Origin: Pseudomonas synxantha | GTDB taxonomy: Bacteria > Pseudomonadota > Gammaproteobacteria > Pseudomonadales > Pseudomonadaceae | Length of the DNA stretch: 64,000 nt | Assembly: GCF_900105675.1 (NCBI RefSeq) | Contig: NZ_LT629786.1 | Span: 6,448,001-6,512,000 of the forward strand | Direction: 5' to 3' | Part shown: positions 10,020 to 18,979 of the stretch, one piece after another | How positions within the stretch are numbered: position 1 is the stretch's first letter | Layout: every line of letters begins with the position of its first letter | Program-made: the position numbers and the translations under genes | The notes under the pieces: model-generated | Database searches by the model: none | Seen by the model: only the letters and a program-made list of their open reading frames with translations | Told to the model about the DNA's origin: nothing

Positions 10020-10855
10020 GGCTGGTACTCCATCGCTGGGCTGTAAACCCGCGGCGCGCTTTTCTGCGGCAGGTGGATGAGATTGAGGTTGTGCCGACGT
10101 GCCCATTGAAGGGCCAAGCCGGTGGGCGAGGACAGGCTGACCAGCGTCTGGATGCCGGCGCGCAGGACTTTCTGGATCAATTCGAGGCTGCAGCGACTGG
10201 TGACAATCGCCAGGCCGCCGTTGGTCGGGATGTTTGCGCGGACCAAGGCGCCGATCAATTTATCCAGGGCGTTGTGCCGGCCGATGTCTTCGCGACCCAC
10301 CAGCAATTCGCCCTGATTGTTCATAAACACCGCCGCATGCACCGCGCCGCTGTACTGGCCCAGAGGCTGGAATGCACTGATGCGCTGGCGCAGGCCATCG
10401 AGCCATTCGGCGGGCGGCAAGGGCGCGCCGGGCAGCACTTGCAGGTCGGGCAGTGCCTGTTCAACCGCTTCTACTCCGCACAGGCCGCAACCGCTGGTGC
10501 CCGCCAATTGGCGGCGCTGCTGCTTGAGGTTCCAGAATGCACGGCTGGAAATCTGCACCTGAGCATATTGGGCAGAGCCGCAGCCGCTGATCTTCAGGTC
10601 ATAGATGTCGCTGACGTCGGTGATAATGCCGCTGCCGAGGCTGAAGCCGACAATGAAGTCTTCCAGGTCCGTGGGCGTCACCAGCATCACCGCCTGGCTG
10701 ATATCGTTATAGGCAATCGCCAACGCCACCTCTTCGGCCAGTGCAGTACTGGCGATTTCTGTGTGTCCAAGATTGCAATATTGATAGCTCTGGCTGGCGA
10801 CGGGCGCGGTCGTTTCGAGTGCGGGCGCCGCGCAGGTTGGGCGCTTGGCGTTCAT
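10016..10855 (-). CDS. fdhD: Formate dehydrogenase sulfurtransferase FdhD
   Basis: A 279-residue FdhD protein, the sulfurtransferase that passes sulfur from IscS to the molybdenum cofactor and is needed to activate formate-dehydrogenase-type enzymes in the cytoplasm. The conserved pair of cysteines is in SGCGLCG at residues 121-127, matching the C-x-x-C that carries the persulfide. GREDIGRHNALDKLIG is also a family signature. It is the first gene of a two-gene operon with the oxidoreductase, overlapping it by four bases. Confidence 0.95.
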   Translation of the reverse strand: MNAKRPTCAAPALETTAPVASQSYQYCNLGHTEIASTALAEEVALAIAYNDISQAVMLVTPTDLEDFIVGFSLGSGIITDVSDIYDLKISGCGSAQYAQVQISSRAFWNLKQQRRQLAGTSGCGLCGVEAVEQALPDLQVLPGAPLPPAEWLDGLRQRISAFQPLGQYSGAVHAAVFMNNQGELLVGREDIGRHNALDKLIGALVRANIPTNGGLAIVTSRCSLELIQKVLRAGIQTLVSLSSPTGLALQWARRHNLNLIHLPQKSAPRVYSPAMEYQP

Positions 10856-11032
10856 GGGGCAGTACCACCGGCGGATGGGTCAGTGTTTAGACTAGGCGCG
10901 ACAAAGGGTCGCGTCTAATTGCCAGTATTGATCTGTTGATAGATGGCGTCGATCACGGTGGAATCGCCGCTTCACTGCGGGCTTATTCCAAGGGTGAGTG
11001 AATTCAATACTTTTGAGTCTTTGGTGGCTCTG

Positions 11033-11060
11033 GAACCCAAGTCTGTAGGACTGGTCTAGT
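11033..11060 (+). promoter_or_regulatory. AlgU-like promoter of the BON-LysM gene
   Basis: GAACCC (11033-11038), 16 bases, TCTAGT (11055-11060) resembles the AlgU/RpoE consensus GAACTT-N16-TCTGA and would start transcription about 35 bases before the ATG at 11100. Confidence 0.4.
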
Positions 11061-11099
11061 CTTGGGCATCTGGAAATTAAATCCCAAGGAGAGCGCACC

Positions 11100-11540
11100 A
11101 TGAGTATTTTCAGTTTTATCAAAGAAGCCGGCGAAAAGATTGTCGACCTGTTGACGCCGGGTAATGCGAATGCGAGTGAGCAGTTGAAGGAGCATGTGAG
11201 CAAGGTGGGCCTGGGTAATCCAAACGTGCAGACCACGGTGGATGGCGACAAGGTCACGGTGACTGGTGAAGTTGCTACGCAGGAAGAGAAAGAGAAGATT
11301 CTGTTGGCGTTGGGCAACATTGCTGGTGTGGCGAGCGTGGATGATCAGATCACTGTATCGGGCCCTGCGGTTGCCGCTGCTCGTTTCGTCGTGGTGAAAA
11401 AGGGCGACACCCTCAGCGCGATTTCCCTGGCGGTGTACGGTAACGCCAACCAGTACAACAAGATCTTCGAGGCCAACAAACCACTGTTGTCGCACCCGGA
11501 CAAGATCTACCCAGGCCAGACACTGCGTATTCCTGAGTAA
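11100..11540 (+). CDS. kbp: BON-LysM protein (Kbp/YgaU-like potassium-binding protein)
   Basis: A 146-residue protein with a BON domain (about residues 25-88) and a C-terminal LysM domain (about 93-144, VVVKKGDTLSAISLAVYGNA). Length and domain order match E. coli Kbp (YgaU), a cytoplasmic potassium sensor induced by osmotic stress. There is no signal peptide, which supports a cytoplasmic role despite the LysM domain. A strong AAGGAGA ribosome site precedes the ATG, and the upstream AlgU-like promoter agrees with envelope/osmotic stress control. Confidence 0.88.
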   Translation: MSIFSFIKEAGEKIVDLLTPGNANASEQLKEHVSKVGLGNPNVQTTVDGDKVTVTGEVATQEEKEKILLALGNIAGVASVDDQITVSGPAVAAARFVVVKKGDTLSAISLAVYGNANQYNKIFEANKPLLSHPDKIYPGQTLRIPE

Positions 11541-11553
11541 TAGGCAGAACAAA

Positions 11554-11644
11554 ATGTGGGAGGGGGCTTGCTCCCGATGGCGGTGGTTCAGTCACCTGAT
11601 ACTTGGCTGATACACCGCCATCGGGAGCAAGCCCCCTCCCACAT
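11554..11644. repeat. REPIN (inverted REP pair)
   Basis: Two REP units face each other: the 30-base arm starting TGTGGGAGGGGGCTTGCTCC at 11555 is matched by its near-perfect reverse complement ending at 11644, with about 30 bases between. This is the full REPIN structure mobilised by RAYT transposases in P. fluorescens. Confidence 0.85.
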
Positions 11645-11648
11645 GGGT

Positions 11649-12311
11649 TTAGAGCCCGGCAATGAGATCGCGGTAATCCTCCACTGCCGCGAACTCTGCG
11701 GTGTCCTTTTGTCCTTTTTTGCTATCGGGCTCTTTCACCGCCAGCAGGTGCCCCACGCCGAAATCCCGGGCGCTGCGCAGGATCGGCAAGGTGTCATCGA
11801 TAAACAGGCTACGGGCCGGATCGAAACGGATGTCGGCTTGCAAGGCTTCCCAGAATTGCGGGTTTTCCTTGGGGAAACCGTAGTCATGGGAGCTGATCAA
11901 GCGCTCGAAATAGGGCGCCAGTTCAATGCGTTCCAACTTCAATGACAGCGAATCACGATGAGCATTGGTGATCAGGATCACGCGCTTGCCGGCCTGTTTG
12001 ATCGCCGCCAGGAACGTATCGGCATCCGGGCGCAGGGCGATCAGGTGGGCGGTCTCCAGCTTGAGTTCGCGCACCGGGATCGCCAGCTCAGTGCTCCAGA
12101 AATCCAGGCAGTACCATTGCAACTGTCCGGCGTTACGCTCGAACAGTGGTTGCAACTCCATCTCGGCCATGGCGCGGCTCACGCCGTGCAGTTCGGCGTA
12201 ACGCTGGGGCAAGTGCTCCATCCAGAAATGGTTGTCGTAATGCAGGTCGAGCAAGGTGCCGTCCATGTCCAGCAGGACGGTGTCGATGGCGTGCCAGGGC
12301 AAAGAGGGCAT
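11649..12311 (-). CDS. yrfG: HAD-family GMP/IMP nucleotidase YrfG
   Basis: A 220-residue haloacid-dehalogenase-fold phosphatase. The nucleophile motif DMDGTLLD is at about residues 15-22, motif II is ILITNAH, and the metal-binding acidic motif is FIDDTLPIL. It matches YrfG, which dephosphorylates purine nucleoside monophosphates (GMP, IMP) in the cytoplasm. It is divergent from nudE, which also acts on nucleotides, and this yrfG/nudE/cysQ cluster is conserved in Pseudomonas. Confidence 0.9.
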   Translation of the reverse strand: MPSLPWHAIDTVLLDMDGTLLDLHYDNHFWMEHLPQRYAELHGVSRAMAEMELQPLFERNAGQLQWYCLDFWSTELAIPVRELKLETAHLIALRPDADTFLAAIKQAGKRVILITNAHRDSLSLKLERIELAPYFERLISSHDYGFPKENPQFWEALQADIRFDPARSLFIDDTLPILRSARDFGVGHLLAVKEPDSKKGQKDTAEFAAVEDYRDLIAGL

Positions 12312-12398
12312 GGTGCGTTCTCATGTAAGTAAAGATATCCGACACAGACAATCGGAAAAGCCACGGTATAGTAACCCGATCACGCCAAGGAGCCGCTT

Positions 12399-12965
12399 AT
12401 GCGCCAGAAACCCACTGTCCTCGCCCGCGAAATAGTCGCCAGTAGCCGTTTGTTCCGCGTGGAGGAAGTGCAATTGCGCTTTTCCAATGGCGTTGAACGG
12501 ACCTACGAGCGTCTGGTGGGGCGAGGCACGGGCTACGGCGCGGTGATGATCGTGGCGATGATCGACGAGGATCATGCGCTGCTGGTGGAAGAGTACTGCG
12601 GTGGCACCGACGAGTATGAATTGTCCTTGCCCAAAGGTTTGATCGAGCCGGGCGAGGATGTGTTGGCGGCGGCGGATCGCGAACTCAAGGAAGAAGCCGG
12701 CTACGGCGCAAGGCAGCTGGAGCACATCACCGAACTGTCGTTGTCGCCTGGTTATATGAGCCAGAAAATCCAGGTGGTGCTGGCCACCGATCTGTACGAA
12801 GAACGCCTTGAAGGCGATGAGCCTGAACCGATGCGCGTGGAGCGGGTCAACCTGCGTGAGTTGTCGGCGCTTGCGCAAAACGAGCAATTCAGCGAAGGCC
12901 GCGCCCTGGCCGCGCTGTACTTGGTAAGAGACCTGTTGACCCAGCGTGGAGCGTTCAACGCATGA
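12399..12965 (+). CDS. nudE: ADP-compounds hydrolase NudE
   Basis: A 188-residue Nudix hydrolase. The complete Nudix box runs from Gly80 to Tyr102 (GLIEPGEDVLAAADRE then LKEEAGY). NudE cleaves ADP-linked metabolites such as ADP-ribose, NADH and Ap3A to AMP products, clearing reactive nucleotides from the cytoplasm. Its stop overlaps the cysQ start by four bases (ATGA), so the two form an operon; the products of NudE and CysQ both feed AMP recycling. An AAGGAG-type site precedes the ATG. Confidence 0.93.
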   Translation: MRQKPTVLAREIVASSRLFRVEEVQLRFSNGVERTYERLVGRGTGYGAVMIVAMIDEDHALLVEEYCGGTDEYELSLPKGLIEPGEDVLAAADRELKEEAGYGARQLEHITELSLSPGYMSQKIQVVLATDLYEERLEGDEPEPMRVERVNLRELSALAQNEQFSEGRALAALYLVRDLLTQRGAFNA

Positions 12966-13798
12966 GCGAACTGTTTTTAGGCCACCCATTTATCGCCCCT
13001 GTCATTGAACTGGCGCGCCAGGCCGGTGAAGCCATCCTGCCGTACTGGCGTGCCGATGTCGCCGTGACTTCAAAAGCGGATGATTCGCCGGTAACGGCTG
13101 CCGATCTGGCCGCCCATCATCTGATTCTCGCTGGCCTTACTGCTTTGGATCCGAGCATTCCGGTACTGTCCGAAGAGGATGCCGATATCGATCAAAGCGT
13201 GCGAGCCGGCTGGCAGCGTTGGTGGTTGGTGGATCCGCTGGATGGCACCAAGGAATTCATTTCTGGCAGCGAAGAATTCACCGTCAATATTGCCCTGATC
13301 GAACAGGGTCGCGTGGTATTCGGCGTGGTATCAATGCCTACCACTGGCCGTTGCTATTTCGGCGGCGCGGGCCTTGGGGCTTGGCGTTCGGATGTAAATG
13401 CCGCGCCCAAGCAGATTCAAGTACGCCAGACCCCGGCTGCGGGCGAAGCGTTTACCGTGGTGGCCAGCCGTCGCCATACCAGCGCCGAGCAAGAGCGCCT
13501 GCTGGATGGTTTGAGCGAAGGTTTGGGCGAGCTGAAACTGGCGAATATCGGCAGCTCGTTGAAGTTCTGCCTGTTGGCCGAAGGCAGCGCCGATTGCTAT
13601 CCACGCCTGGCGCCGACGTCACAGTGGGATACTGCCGCGGCCCAGGGGGTGCTGGAAGGGGCAGGGGGCGAGGTGTTGGAGTTGAATGGTCAGCCGTTCA
13701 GCTACCCGGCGCGGGAATCATTGTTGAACCCATTCTTTTTGGCGCTGCCCGCGAAGGCTGCATGGCGCGAACGCCTATTGACCCTGGCCAGATCTTAA
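12962..13798 (+). CDS. cysQ: 3'(2'),5'-bisphosphate nucleotidase CysQ
   Basis: A 278-residue inositol-monophosphatase-fold enzyme. Metal-binding motifs are EED at about residues 71-73, DPLDGTKEF at 91-99 and the later WDTAAAQGVLEGAGG. CysQ removes the 3'-phosphate of 3'-phosphoadenosine 5'-phosphate, a toxic by-product of sulfate assimilation, yielding AMP. It is translationally coupled to nudE and ends in front of a REP element. Confidence 0.95.
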   Translation: MSELFLGHPFIAPVIELARQAGEAILPYWRADVAVTSKADDSPVTAADLAAHHLILAGLTALDPSIPVLSEEDADIDQSVRAGWQRWWLVDPLDGTKEFISGSEEFTVNIALIEQGRVVFGVVSMPTTGRCYFGGAGLGAWRSDVNAAPKQIQVRQTPAAGEAFTVVASRRHTSAEQERLLDGLSEGLGELKLANIGSSLKFCLLAEGSADCYPRLAPTSQWDTAAAQGVLEGAGGEVLELNGQPFSYPARESLLNPFFLALPAKAAWRERLLTLARS

Positions 13799-13816
13799 GA
13801 TCACAACAGGGCAAAG

Positions 13817-13844
13817 TGTGGGAGGGGGCAAGCCCCCTCCCACA
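13817..13844. repeat. REP element
   Basis: Perfect 28-base REP palindrome (TGTGGGAGGGGGCA and its complement) between the convergent cysQ and thioesterase genes. Confidence 0.75.
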
Positions 13845-13848
13845 TTTT

Positions 13849-14304
13849 TTAGCGGTGCAGGACGTATTGGCCGGTAAAGGTTACTGCCCTCTCTGCGCTG
13901 CCTGCATTCACAATCCATGTCTCCAGTGCCAACCGCGCCCGCCCATAACGCTTGTACGTCGCCAAAAAACGCTTCCACACCTTCTCTTCCGGCGCTGCGC
14001 AAATGGCTGTCGCATCCCGCGTCACTGGCAGTGGATAACTGATCTGCCCTTCCTGAATCACGATATGCCCGTCTTCAATCCCTTCTTCGCGCAATTTCAG
14101 GTGCAGCCAACCCCAACCCGCGAGCACGGCGCCGCAATAAAGGCTGCCGCCAAACATGGTGCTCTTATGGTTGATGTTGGCTTGCAAAGGTAAATGCAGA
14201 TGCAGTTGGTCGTGCTGCCAGTCGAGCACCTTCAGACCCATCTCCCGGGTAAGGGGGATATCGTGGTGCAAAATGGATTCCAGATAACGGCTGTCGCGGC
14301 TCAT
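13849..14304 (-). CDS. YiiD C-terminal-type thioesterase
   Basis: A 151-residue hot-dog protein like the C-terminal domain of YiiD. The conserved features are the N-terminal IPLTREMGLKV strand and NHKSTMFGGSLYCGAVLAGW with the family Asn and Gly residues. It probably hydrolyses an acyl thioester, substrate unknown. The ATG at 14304 has AAGAGG upstream and is preferred; a GTG at 14334 would overlap the dctD stop as GTGA. It is the last gene of the rml-dct transcription unit, or close to it. Confidence 0.8.
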   Translation of the reverse strand: MSRDSRYLESILHHDIPLTREMGLKVLDWQHDQLHLHLPLQANINHKSTMFGGSLYCGAVLAGWGWLHLKLREEGIEDGHIVIQEGQISYPLPVTRDATAICAAPEEKVWKRFLATYKRYGRARLALETWIVNAGSAERAVTFTGQYVLHR

Positions 14305-14330
14305 GTAGGCCTCTTGGCAGGTTGCGGTTG

Positions 14331-15716
14331 TCACTCGTCGTCAGCGCTGTGGTTGGCGCTGTCAGCGAAGTTCAGGCCGTGCTTGCGCAGTTTGTCGTGC
14401 AACGTTTTGCGCGGCACGCCCAGGGCTTCGGCGAGGCTGCGCAGGGAACTGTGGGGGCGGGTCAGTTCGGCGGCGATCAGGCTCTTCTCGAACTGCTCGA
14501 CCTGCTCGCTCAGGCCGCCAGGGGTGGAGGTCAGCACGCCAGCTGCCGGGTTGTCCTGAGTGTTATCCAGCGCCAACTCCAGGCCCAGGGCGAAACGCTC
14601 CGCAGCGTTTTGCAGTTCGCGCACATTGCCCGGCCAGCTGTGGCGCAGCAATAGCGCGCGCTGGCCCGGTTGCAGCTCATGCAGGGGCAGGCCATGGCGG
14701 CTGCTGGCCTCGTCGGCGAAATGCTGGAACAGCATCAATGCATCTTCGCCCCGCTCGCGCAGGGGTGGAATGCGCAGCGGCGCGACATTGAGGCGGTAAT
14801 ACAAGTCAGCCCGGAAACGGCCCTGGTCGGCGGCCTGGCGCAGGTCTTCCTTGGTGGCGGCGATAATGCGGATATCCAGCGGGATCAACTGATTGCCCCC
14901 CAGGCGCTCCACCACGCGCTCCTGCAACAGGCGGAGCAACTTGACCTGTACATCCAGGCTCATGCTTTCGATTTCATCGAGGAACAGCGTGCCGCCATTG
15001 GCGAACTCGAACTTGCCGATGCGGCGTTTCTGCGCACCGGTAAACGCGCCCGGCTCATGGCCGAACAGTTCGCTTTCCACCACCGATTCGGCCAGCGCCC
15101 CGGCATTGATCGCCACAAACGGGCCGCTGCGGCGGCTCGACAGATCATGCAATGCACGGGCGACGACCTCCTTGCCCGCCCCGGTTTCGCCCAGGATCAG
15201 CACATCGGCCTTGGTCGCGGCCAGCGCCCCAATTTGCTCGCGCAGGCGCAACATTTGCGGCGAGTGCCCCACCAGGCGTGTGCTCAGTTGCTGGCGATCA
15301 CTGAGGGCCAGACGCAGGCTGCGGTTATCCAGCACCAGGCGACGCAGGGCCAAGGCGCGGCGTACGCTGTCGAGCAGGGCGTCGCTGGCGAAGGGTTTTT
15401 CCAGGAAGTCATAGGCGCCGGCCCGCATGGCTTGCACTGCCAGCGGCACGTCGCCATGGCCGGTGATCAGCAGCACCGGCAGATCCGGGTCCTGGCCGTG
15501 CAGTTCGGCCAATAGTTCCAGGCCGTCCATACCGGGCATGCGGATATCGCTGACCACCACTCCCGGCCAATCGCGGGACAGGCGTGCGGTGAGGCCGCTG
15601 GCTTCGCCCAGGGGCAGGACTTTCAACCCGGCCAGGTCCAGGGTCTGGCACAAGGCCTGACGCAGGTGGGGATCGTCGTCGATCAACACCACCTGAATCT
15701 GGTTATCGATACTCAT
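14331..15716 (-). CDS. dctD: Sigma-54-dependent response regulator DctD
   Basis: A 461-residue NtrC-family regulator. The receiver domain has the phosphoacceptor Asp57 (VVVSDIRMPG) and Lys in LEKPF near 107. The AAA+ domain has Walker A GETGAGKE (176-183) and the sigma-54 contact motif GAFTGA (223-228). A Fis-type helix-turn-helix closes the protein (SLRSLAEALGVPRKTLHDKL). Following rmlBACD and paired with dctB, it matches DctD, activator of C4-dicarboxylate uptake. The dctPQM transporter genes that accompany it in P. aeruginosa are not here. Confidence 0.88.
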   Translation of the reverse strand: MSIDNQIQVVLIDDDPHLRQALCQTLDLAGLKVLPLGEASGLTARLSRDWPGVVVSDIRMPGMDGLELLAELHGQDPDLPVLLITGHGDVPLAVQAMRAGAYDFLEKPFASDALLDSVRRALALRRLVLDNRSLRLALSDRQQLSTRLVGHSPQMLRLREQIGALAATKADVLILGETGAGKEVVARALHDLSSRRSGPFVAINAGALAESVVESELFGHEPGAFTGAQKRRIGKFEFANGGTLFLDEIESMSLDVQVKLLRLLQERVVERLGGNQLIPLDIRIIAATKEDLRQAADQGRFRADLYYRLNVAPLRIPPLRERGEDALMLFQHFADEASSRHGLPLHELQPGQRALLLRHSWPGNVRELQNAAERFALGLELALDNTQDNPAAGVLTSTPGGLSEQVEQFEKSLIAAELTRPHSSLRSLAEALGVPRKTLHDKLRKHGLNFADSANHSADDE

Positions 15717-17521
15717 ACACTGCGGTCCTCGGACGGTTGCAGACTGACGCCCGGCGAGCCGGCACGCAATTTCAAGGTTAACAGCGCGCCGCCTTCCTTG
15801 TGGTTGGCGAACAGCAGTTCACCGCCAAAGGCACGCATCAGGGTGTCGCAGATCGCCAGGCCCAAGCCCAGGCCCTGGGTGCGCGTCTTGGTGGTATAGA
15901 ACGGCTCGCTGGCGCGGCCCAGGGCTTCCAAGCAAAAGCCCGGGCCATTGTCGCGAATGTACAGGTTGACGCCCTGTGCAGTGGTTTCGGCACTCAGCCA
16001 GAGTTTGCGCGGCGGACCTTTTTCGGTGAGGGCGTCGAGGGCATTGGCCAACAGGTTGCCCAGCACTTGGCGCAGGCGGGTTTCACCGGCCTGTACCCAC
16101 AGGGTTGCCTCCGGCAGGTCGCGGATCAGCTCCACTTCCATCGAGCGCCGCCGCTTGGCCAGCAACGCCAGGGCGTCGTCCAGCGCCGGTTGCAGGGCCA
16201 CGCTCTCCGGTGCGTGGCGGTCGCGACGGGCGAAGGCGCGCAGGTGGGCGATGATCGAAGCCATGCGCCCGGTCAATTCGCTGATCAGCTTGAGGTTGCC
16301 GCGGGCATCGTTGGTGCGTTCGTGGTCGAGCAGGATTTCGGCGTTTTCCGCATAACTGCGAATCGCCGCCAGCGGTTGGTTCAGTTCATGGCTGATGCTT
16401 GCTGACATGGTCCCCAGTGCCGAAAGTTTGCCGGCCTGCACCAGGTCATCCTGGGCGCGCACCAGTTCCTGCTGGGCGTGCTCACGTTCCAGCACTTCCT
16501 GTTTCAGGCGCCGGTTGAGGCCCTCCAGGTCGCTGGTACGCTCGGCCACGCGCATTTCCAACTCGCGGCGGGCCTTGGCTTCGAAGGCGATACGTTCCAG
16601 GTAATGCCGGCGGCGCTGCATGATCAAGCCCAGCAACAGCATCAGCACCAACAGCGCGGCACCACCGACGGCCATCACTGTGCGCACCGGGCGATTGATC
16701 AGCGAGCGCGGTGCGAGGATTTCCACGTTCCAACCGGTCTCGGCGATGGCCGTGGATTGGCGCAGCCAGGCGCTGCTGCTCAGGCTCAGCGGTTGCGGGT
16801 CGCGGGTCGGGTAGGGCTGGATGGCAATGATGGCCTGGCGTTCTTCGGTGGTCAGTGGCCGCGTGGCGCGGAATCGCCATTGTGGGCGTGAGGTGAGGAT
16901 CACCACGCCGTTGTGGTCGGTGACCAGCAGTTGTTCCGGGGTATTACCCCAGAGGCTCTCGGTGTGGTCCAGGTCGACCTTCACCACCAGCACACCGATG
17001 ATCGTGTCGCCATCACGTACCGCGGCGGCAAAAAAGTAGCCGCGCTTGGCCGAGGTGGTGCCCAGGCCGAAAAAGCGCCCCAGGCGCCCGGCCATGGCCT
17101 CGCTGAAATACGGACGAAAGGAAAAATTACGTCCGACAAAACTGTCTTGTTTGTCCCAGTTGGACGCGGCCAGGGTCTTGCCGGTGGTGTCCATCAAATA
17201 CATCACTTCCACCCCGGCCTGGGCGGCGACGTCCTTGAGCAGCAGGTTGGCGTTGGCCAGGTTGGTGCTGACCTGGGGCGCGTCCAGCGCGGTGCGCAGC
17301 GCCGGCAGGTCACCGAGGATCTGCGGCAGCACTTCGTAGCGGTGCAGGGTGCCCAGCAGGTTGGCGACATAGAGATCGAGGGTCTGGCGATTCTGCCCGG
17401 CCAGTTCGCTGCGGTAATAGCGCTCGGCCAGGTGCTCCAGTGGCCACAACAGCGGTGCCAGGCATAATGCCAGCAGGGCAAGGCTGCGCCAGCGGGGTCT
17501 TCGCGCAAGGGGTGGAGTCAT
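15713..17521 (-). CDS. dctB: C4-dicarboxylate sensor histidine kinase DctB
   Basis: A 602-residue membrane sensor. The N-terminal helix (LALLALCLAPLLWPL) and a second helix near residue 285 flank a large periplasmic dCache/PDC sensing region. A cytoplasmic coiled coil leads to the H-box SASISHELNQPLAAIRS and the ATPase domain with N box NLLANALDAL and G box DNGPGF. It should phosphorylate DctD in response to succinate, fumarate or malate. The stop overlaps dctD. The ATG at 17521 is chosen; longer starts would run into rmlD. No transporter gene is adjacent. Confidence 0.88.
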   Translation of the reverse strand: MTPPLARRPRWRSLALLALCLAPLLWPLEHLAERYYRSELAGQNRQTLDLYVANLLGTLHRYEVLPQILGDLPALRTALDAPQVSTNLANANLLLKDVAAQAGVEVMYLMDTTGKTLAASNWDKQDSFVGRNFSFRPYFSEAMAGRLGRFFGLGTTSAKRGYFFAAAVRDGDTIIGVLVVKVDLDHTESLWGNTPEQLLVTDHNGVVILTSRPQWRFRATRPLTTEERQAIIAIQPYPTRDPQPLSLSSSAWLRQSTAIAETGWNVEILAPRSLINRPVRTVMAVGGAALLVLMLLLGLIMQRRRHYLERIAFEAKARRELEMRVAERTSDLEGLNRRLKQEVLEREHAQQELVRAQDDLVQAGKLSALGTMSASISHELNQPLAAIRSYAENAEILLDHERTNDARGNLKLISELTGRMASIIAHLRAFARRDRHAPESVALQPALDDALALLAKRRRSMEVELIRDLPEATLWVQAGETRLRQVLGNLLANALDALTEKGPPRKLWLSAETTAQGVNLYIRDNGPGFCLEALGRASEPFYTTKTRTQGLGLGLAICDTLMRAFGGELLFANHKEGGALLTLKLRAGSPGVSLQPSEDRSV

Positions 17522-17555
17522 GGGGATCGCGCCTGTGGGTACAGGCGCATTATGC

Positions 17556-18437
17556 CTAGTGCTGCTGTGCAAGACACTCTTGCAATGCGTCCTGCCACTG
17601 CGGCTGGCTGACCTGCCATTGCTGCTGCAGCCGCTTGCAGTCCAGGCGCGAGTTCAGCGGGCGCTTGGCGGGGGTCGGGTAGGCGCTGGAAGGGATCGGC
17701 TCCAGTTCGGCGCAGGCTTTCCCGTCGGCCCGCAGCTGCGCGCCAATGGCCTCGGCGAAGCCGAACCACGAGGTTTCGCCTTGGGCGGTCAGGTGATAGA
17801 CGCCCCATTCCCCGGCCTTGCCGGCTTGCCACTGCTCAATCAGCAAACGGGTGCTGTTGGCGATGGTCCCCGCCCAGGTCGGCGCACCGATCTGGTCGGC
17901 CACGATGCGCATCTGCGGTTTTTCCTGCAGCAGGCGTTGCATGGTCAGCAGGAAGTTCTTGCCGTGGCTGGAATACACCCAGCTGGTGCGCAGAATCAGG
18001 TATTGGCCACCCACGGCAGCAATCGCCCGCTCGCCTGCCAGCTTGCTCTGGCCGTAGACACCCAATGGGTTTGGCGTGTCGTTTTCGGTGTACGGGGCAG
18101 GTTTGCTGCCGTCGAACACGTAGTCGGTCGAGTAGTGGATCAGCGGGATGCCCAATGCCTTGGCTTCCTCGGCTAGGATGCCGGGGGCGACAGCGTTGAT
18201 GGCAAAGGCTGCGTCCGGTTCGCTCTCGGCCAGATCAACGGCGGTGTGCGCGGCCGCGTTGATGATCAGGCCGGGGCGATGGGCGCGTACCTGTTGGCGG
18301 ATCAGGTCGGCGTTGGCAAGGTCCAGCTGATCGCGGCCCAGGACGATGAGCTCGCCCAGGCCCTGGAGCCGCTGTTGCAGCTCTTGGGAGACTTGGCCGT
18401 GTTGGCCGGTGATGAGGATTTTCAGGGAAGCCGTCAC
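17556..18437 (-). CDS. rmlD: dTDP-4-dehydrorhamnose reductase
   Basis: A 293-residue short-chain dehydrogenase/reductase, last step of dTDP-L-rhamnose synthesis: NAD(P)H-dependent reduction of dTDP-6-deoxy-L-lyxo-4-hexulose. The nucleotide-binding glycine motif is ITGQHGQVSQ near the N-terminus; HYSTDYVFDG and NPLGVYGQSKLAGE supply the catalytic Thr/Ser-Tyr-Lys region. A GTG start at 18437 overlaps the rmlC stop as GTGA, which fixes the start; the upstream open stretch lies inside rmlC. Confidence 0.95.
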   Translation of the reverse strand: MTASLKILITGQHGQVSQELQQRLQGLGELIVLGRDQLDLANADLIRQQVRAHRPGLIINAAAHTAVDLAESEPDAAFAINAVAPGILAEEAKALGIPLIHYSTDYVFDGSKPAPYTENDTPNPLGVYGQSKLAGERAIAAVGGQYLILRTSWVYSSHGKNFLLTMQRLLQEKPQMRIVADQIGAPTWAGTIANSTRLLIEQWQAGKAGEWGVYHLTAQGETSWFGFAEAIGAQLRADGKACAELEPIPSSAYPTPAKRPLNSRLDCKRLQQQWQVSQPQWQDALQECLAQQH

Positions 18438-18979
18438 AGGAATAAGTCCGCGTCTTTCAGGTTTGCACCGTTTTGATCCTTGGCGGACAGCGTCGGTGTG
18501 CCGTTGAGCTGCCAATCGATGTTGAGATCCGCGTCGTTCCAACGAATGCAACGCTCCGCAGAGGGCGTGTAGTAATCCGTGGTCTTGTAGAGGAATTCGG
18601 CGTAATCGCTCAGCACCACGAAACCGTGGGCAAAACCCGGTGGGATCCACAACTGGCGATTATTTTCGGCAGACAGTCGCACGCTGGTCCATTTGCCGAA
18701 GTGCGGGGAGCTGCGGCGGATATCCACCGCCACGTCCAGGACTTCGCCAGCCGTCACACGCACCAGTTTTCCCTGGGCGTGTTCTACCTGATAGTGCAAG
18801 CCCCTGAGCACGCCCTTTTGCGAGCGTGAGTGGTTGTCCTGCACAAATTGCAGTTGCAGCCCGCTGGCTTTTTCAAACTCACGAGCATTGAAACTCTCAT
18901 AGAAAAAGCCGCGCTCATCGCCAAAAACCTTGGGTTGGATGATCAATACATCGGGCAACTCAGTGGCGGTTACATTCAT
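18434..18979 (-). CDS. rmlC: dTDP-4-dehydrorhamnose 3,5-epimerase
   Basis: A 181-residue cupin-fold epimerase, third step of dTDP-L-rhamnose synthesis. Family signatures are [20 protein letters not shown] with the catalytic His, [19 protein letters not shown], and [15 protein letters not shown]. Full length. It overlaps rmlA upstream and rmlD downstream by four bases each, so the four rml genes are one tightly coupled operon for rhamnose donors used in LPS and rhamnolipid. Confidence 0.96.
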   Translation of the reverse strand: MNVTATELPDVLIIQPKVFGDERGFFYESFNAREFEKASGLQLQFVQDNHSRSQKGVLRGLHYQVEHAQGKLVRVTAGEVLDVAVDIRRSSPHFGKWTSVRLSAENNRQLWIPPGFAHGFVVLSDYAEFLYKTTDYYTPSAERCIRWNDADLNIDWQLNGTPTLSAKDQNGANLKDADLFL

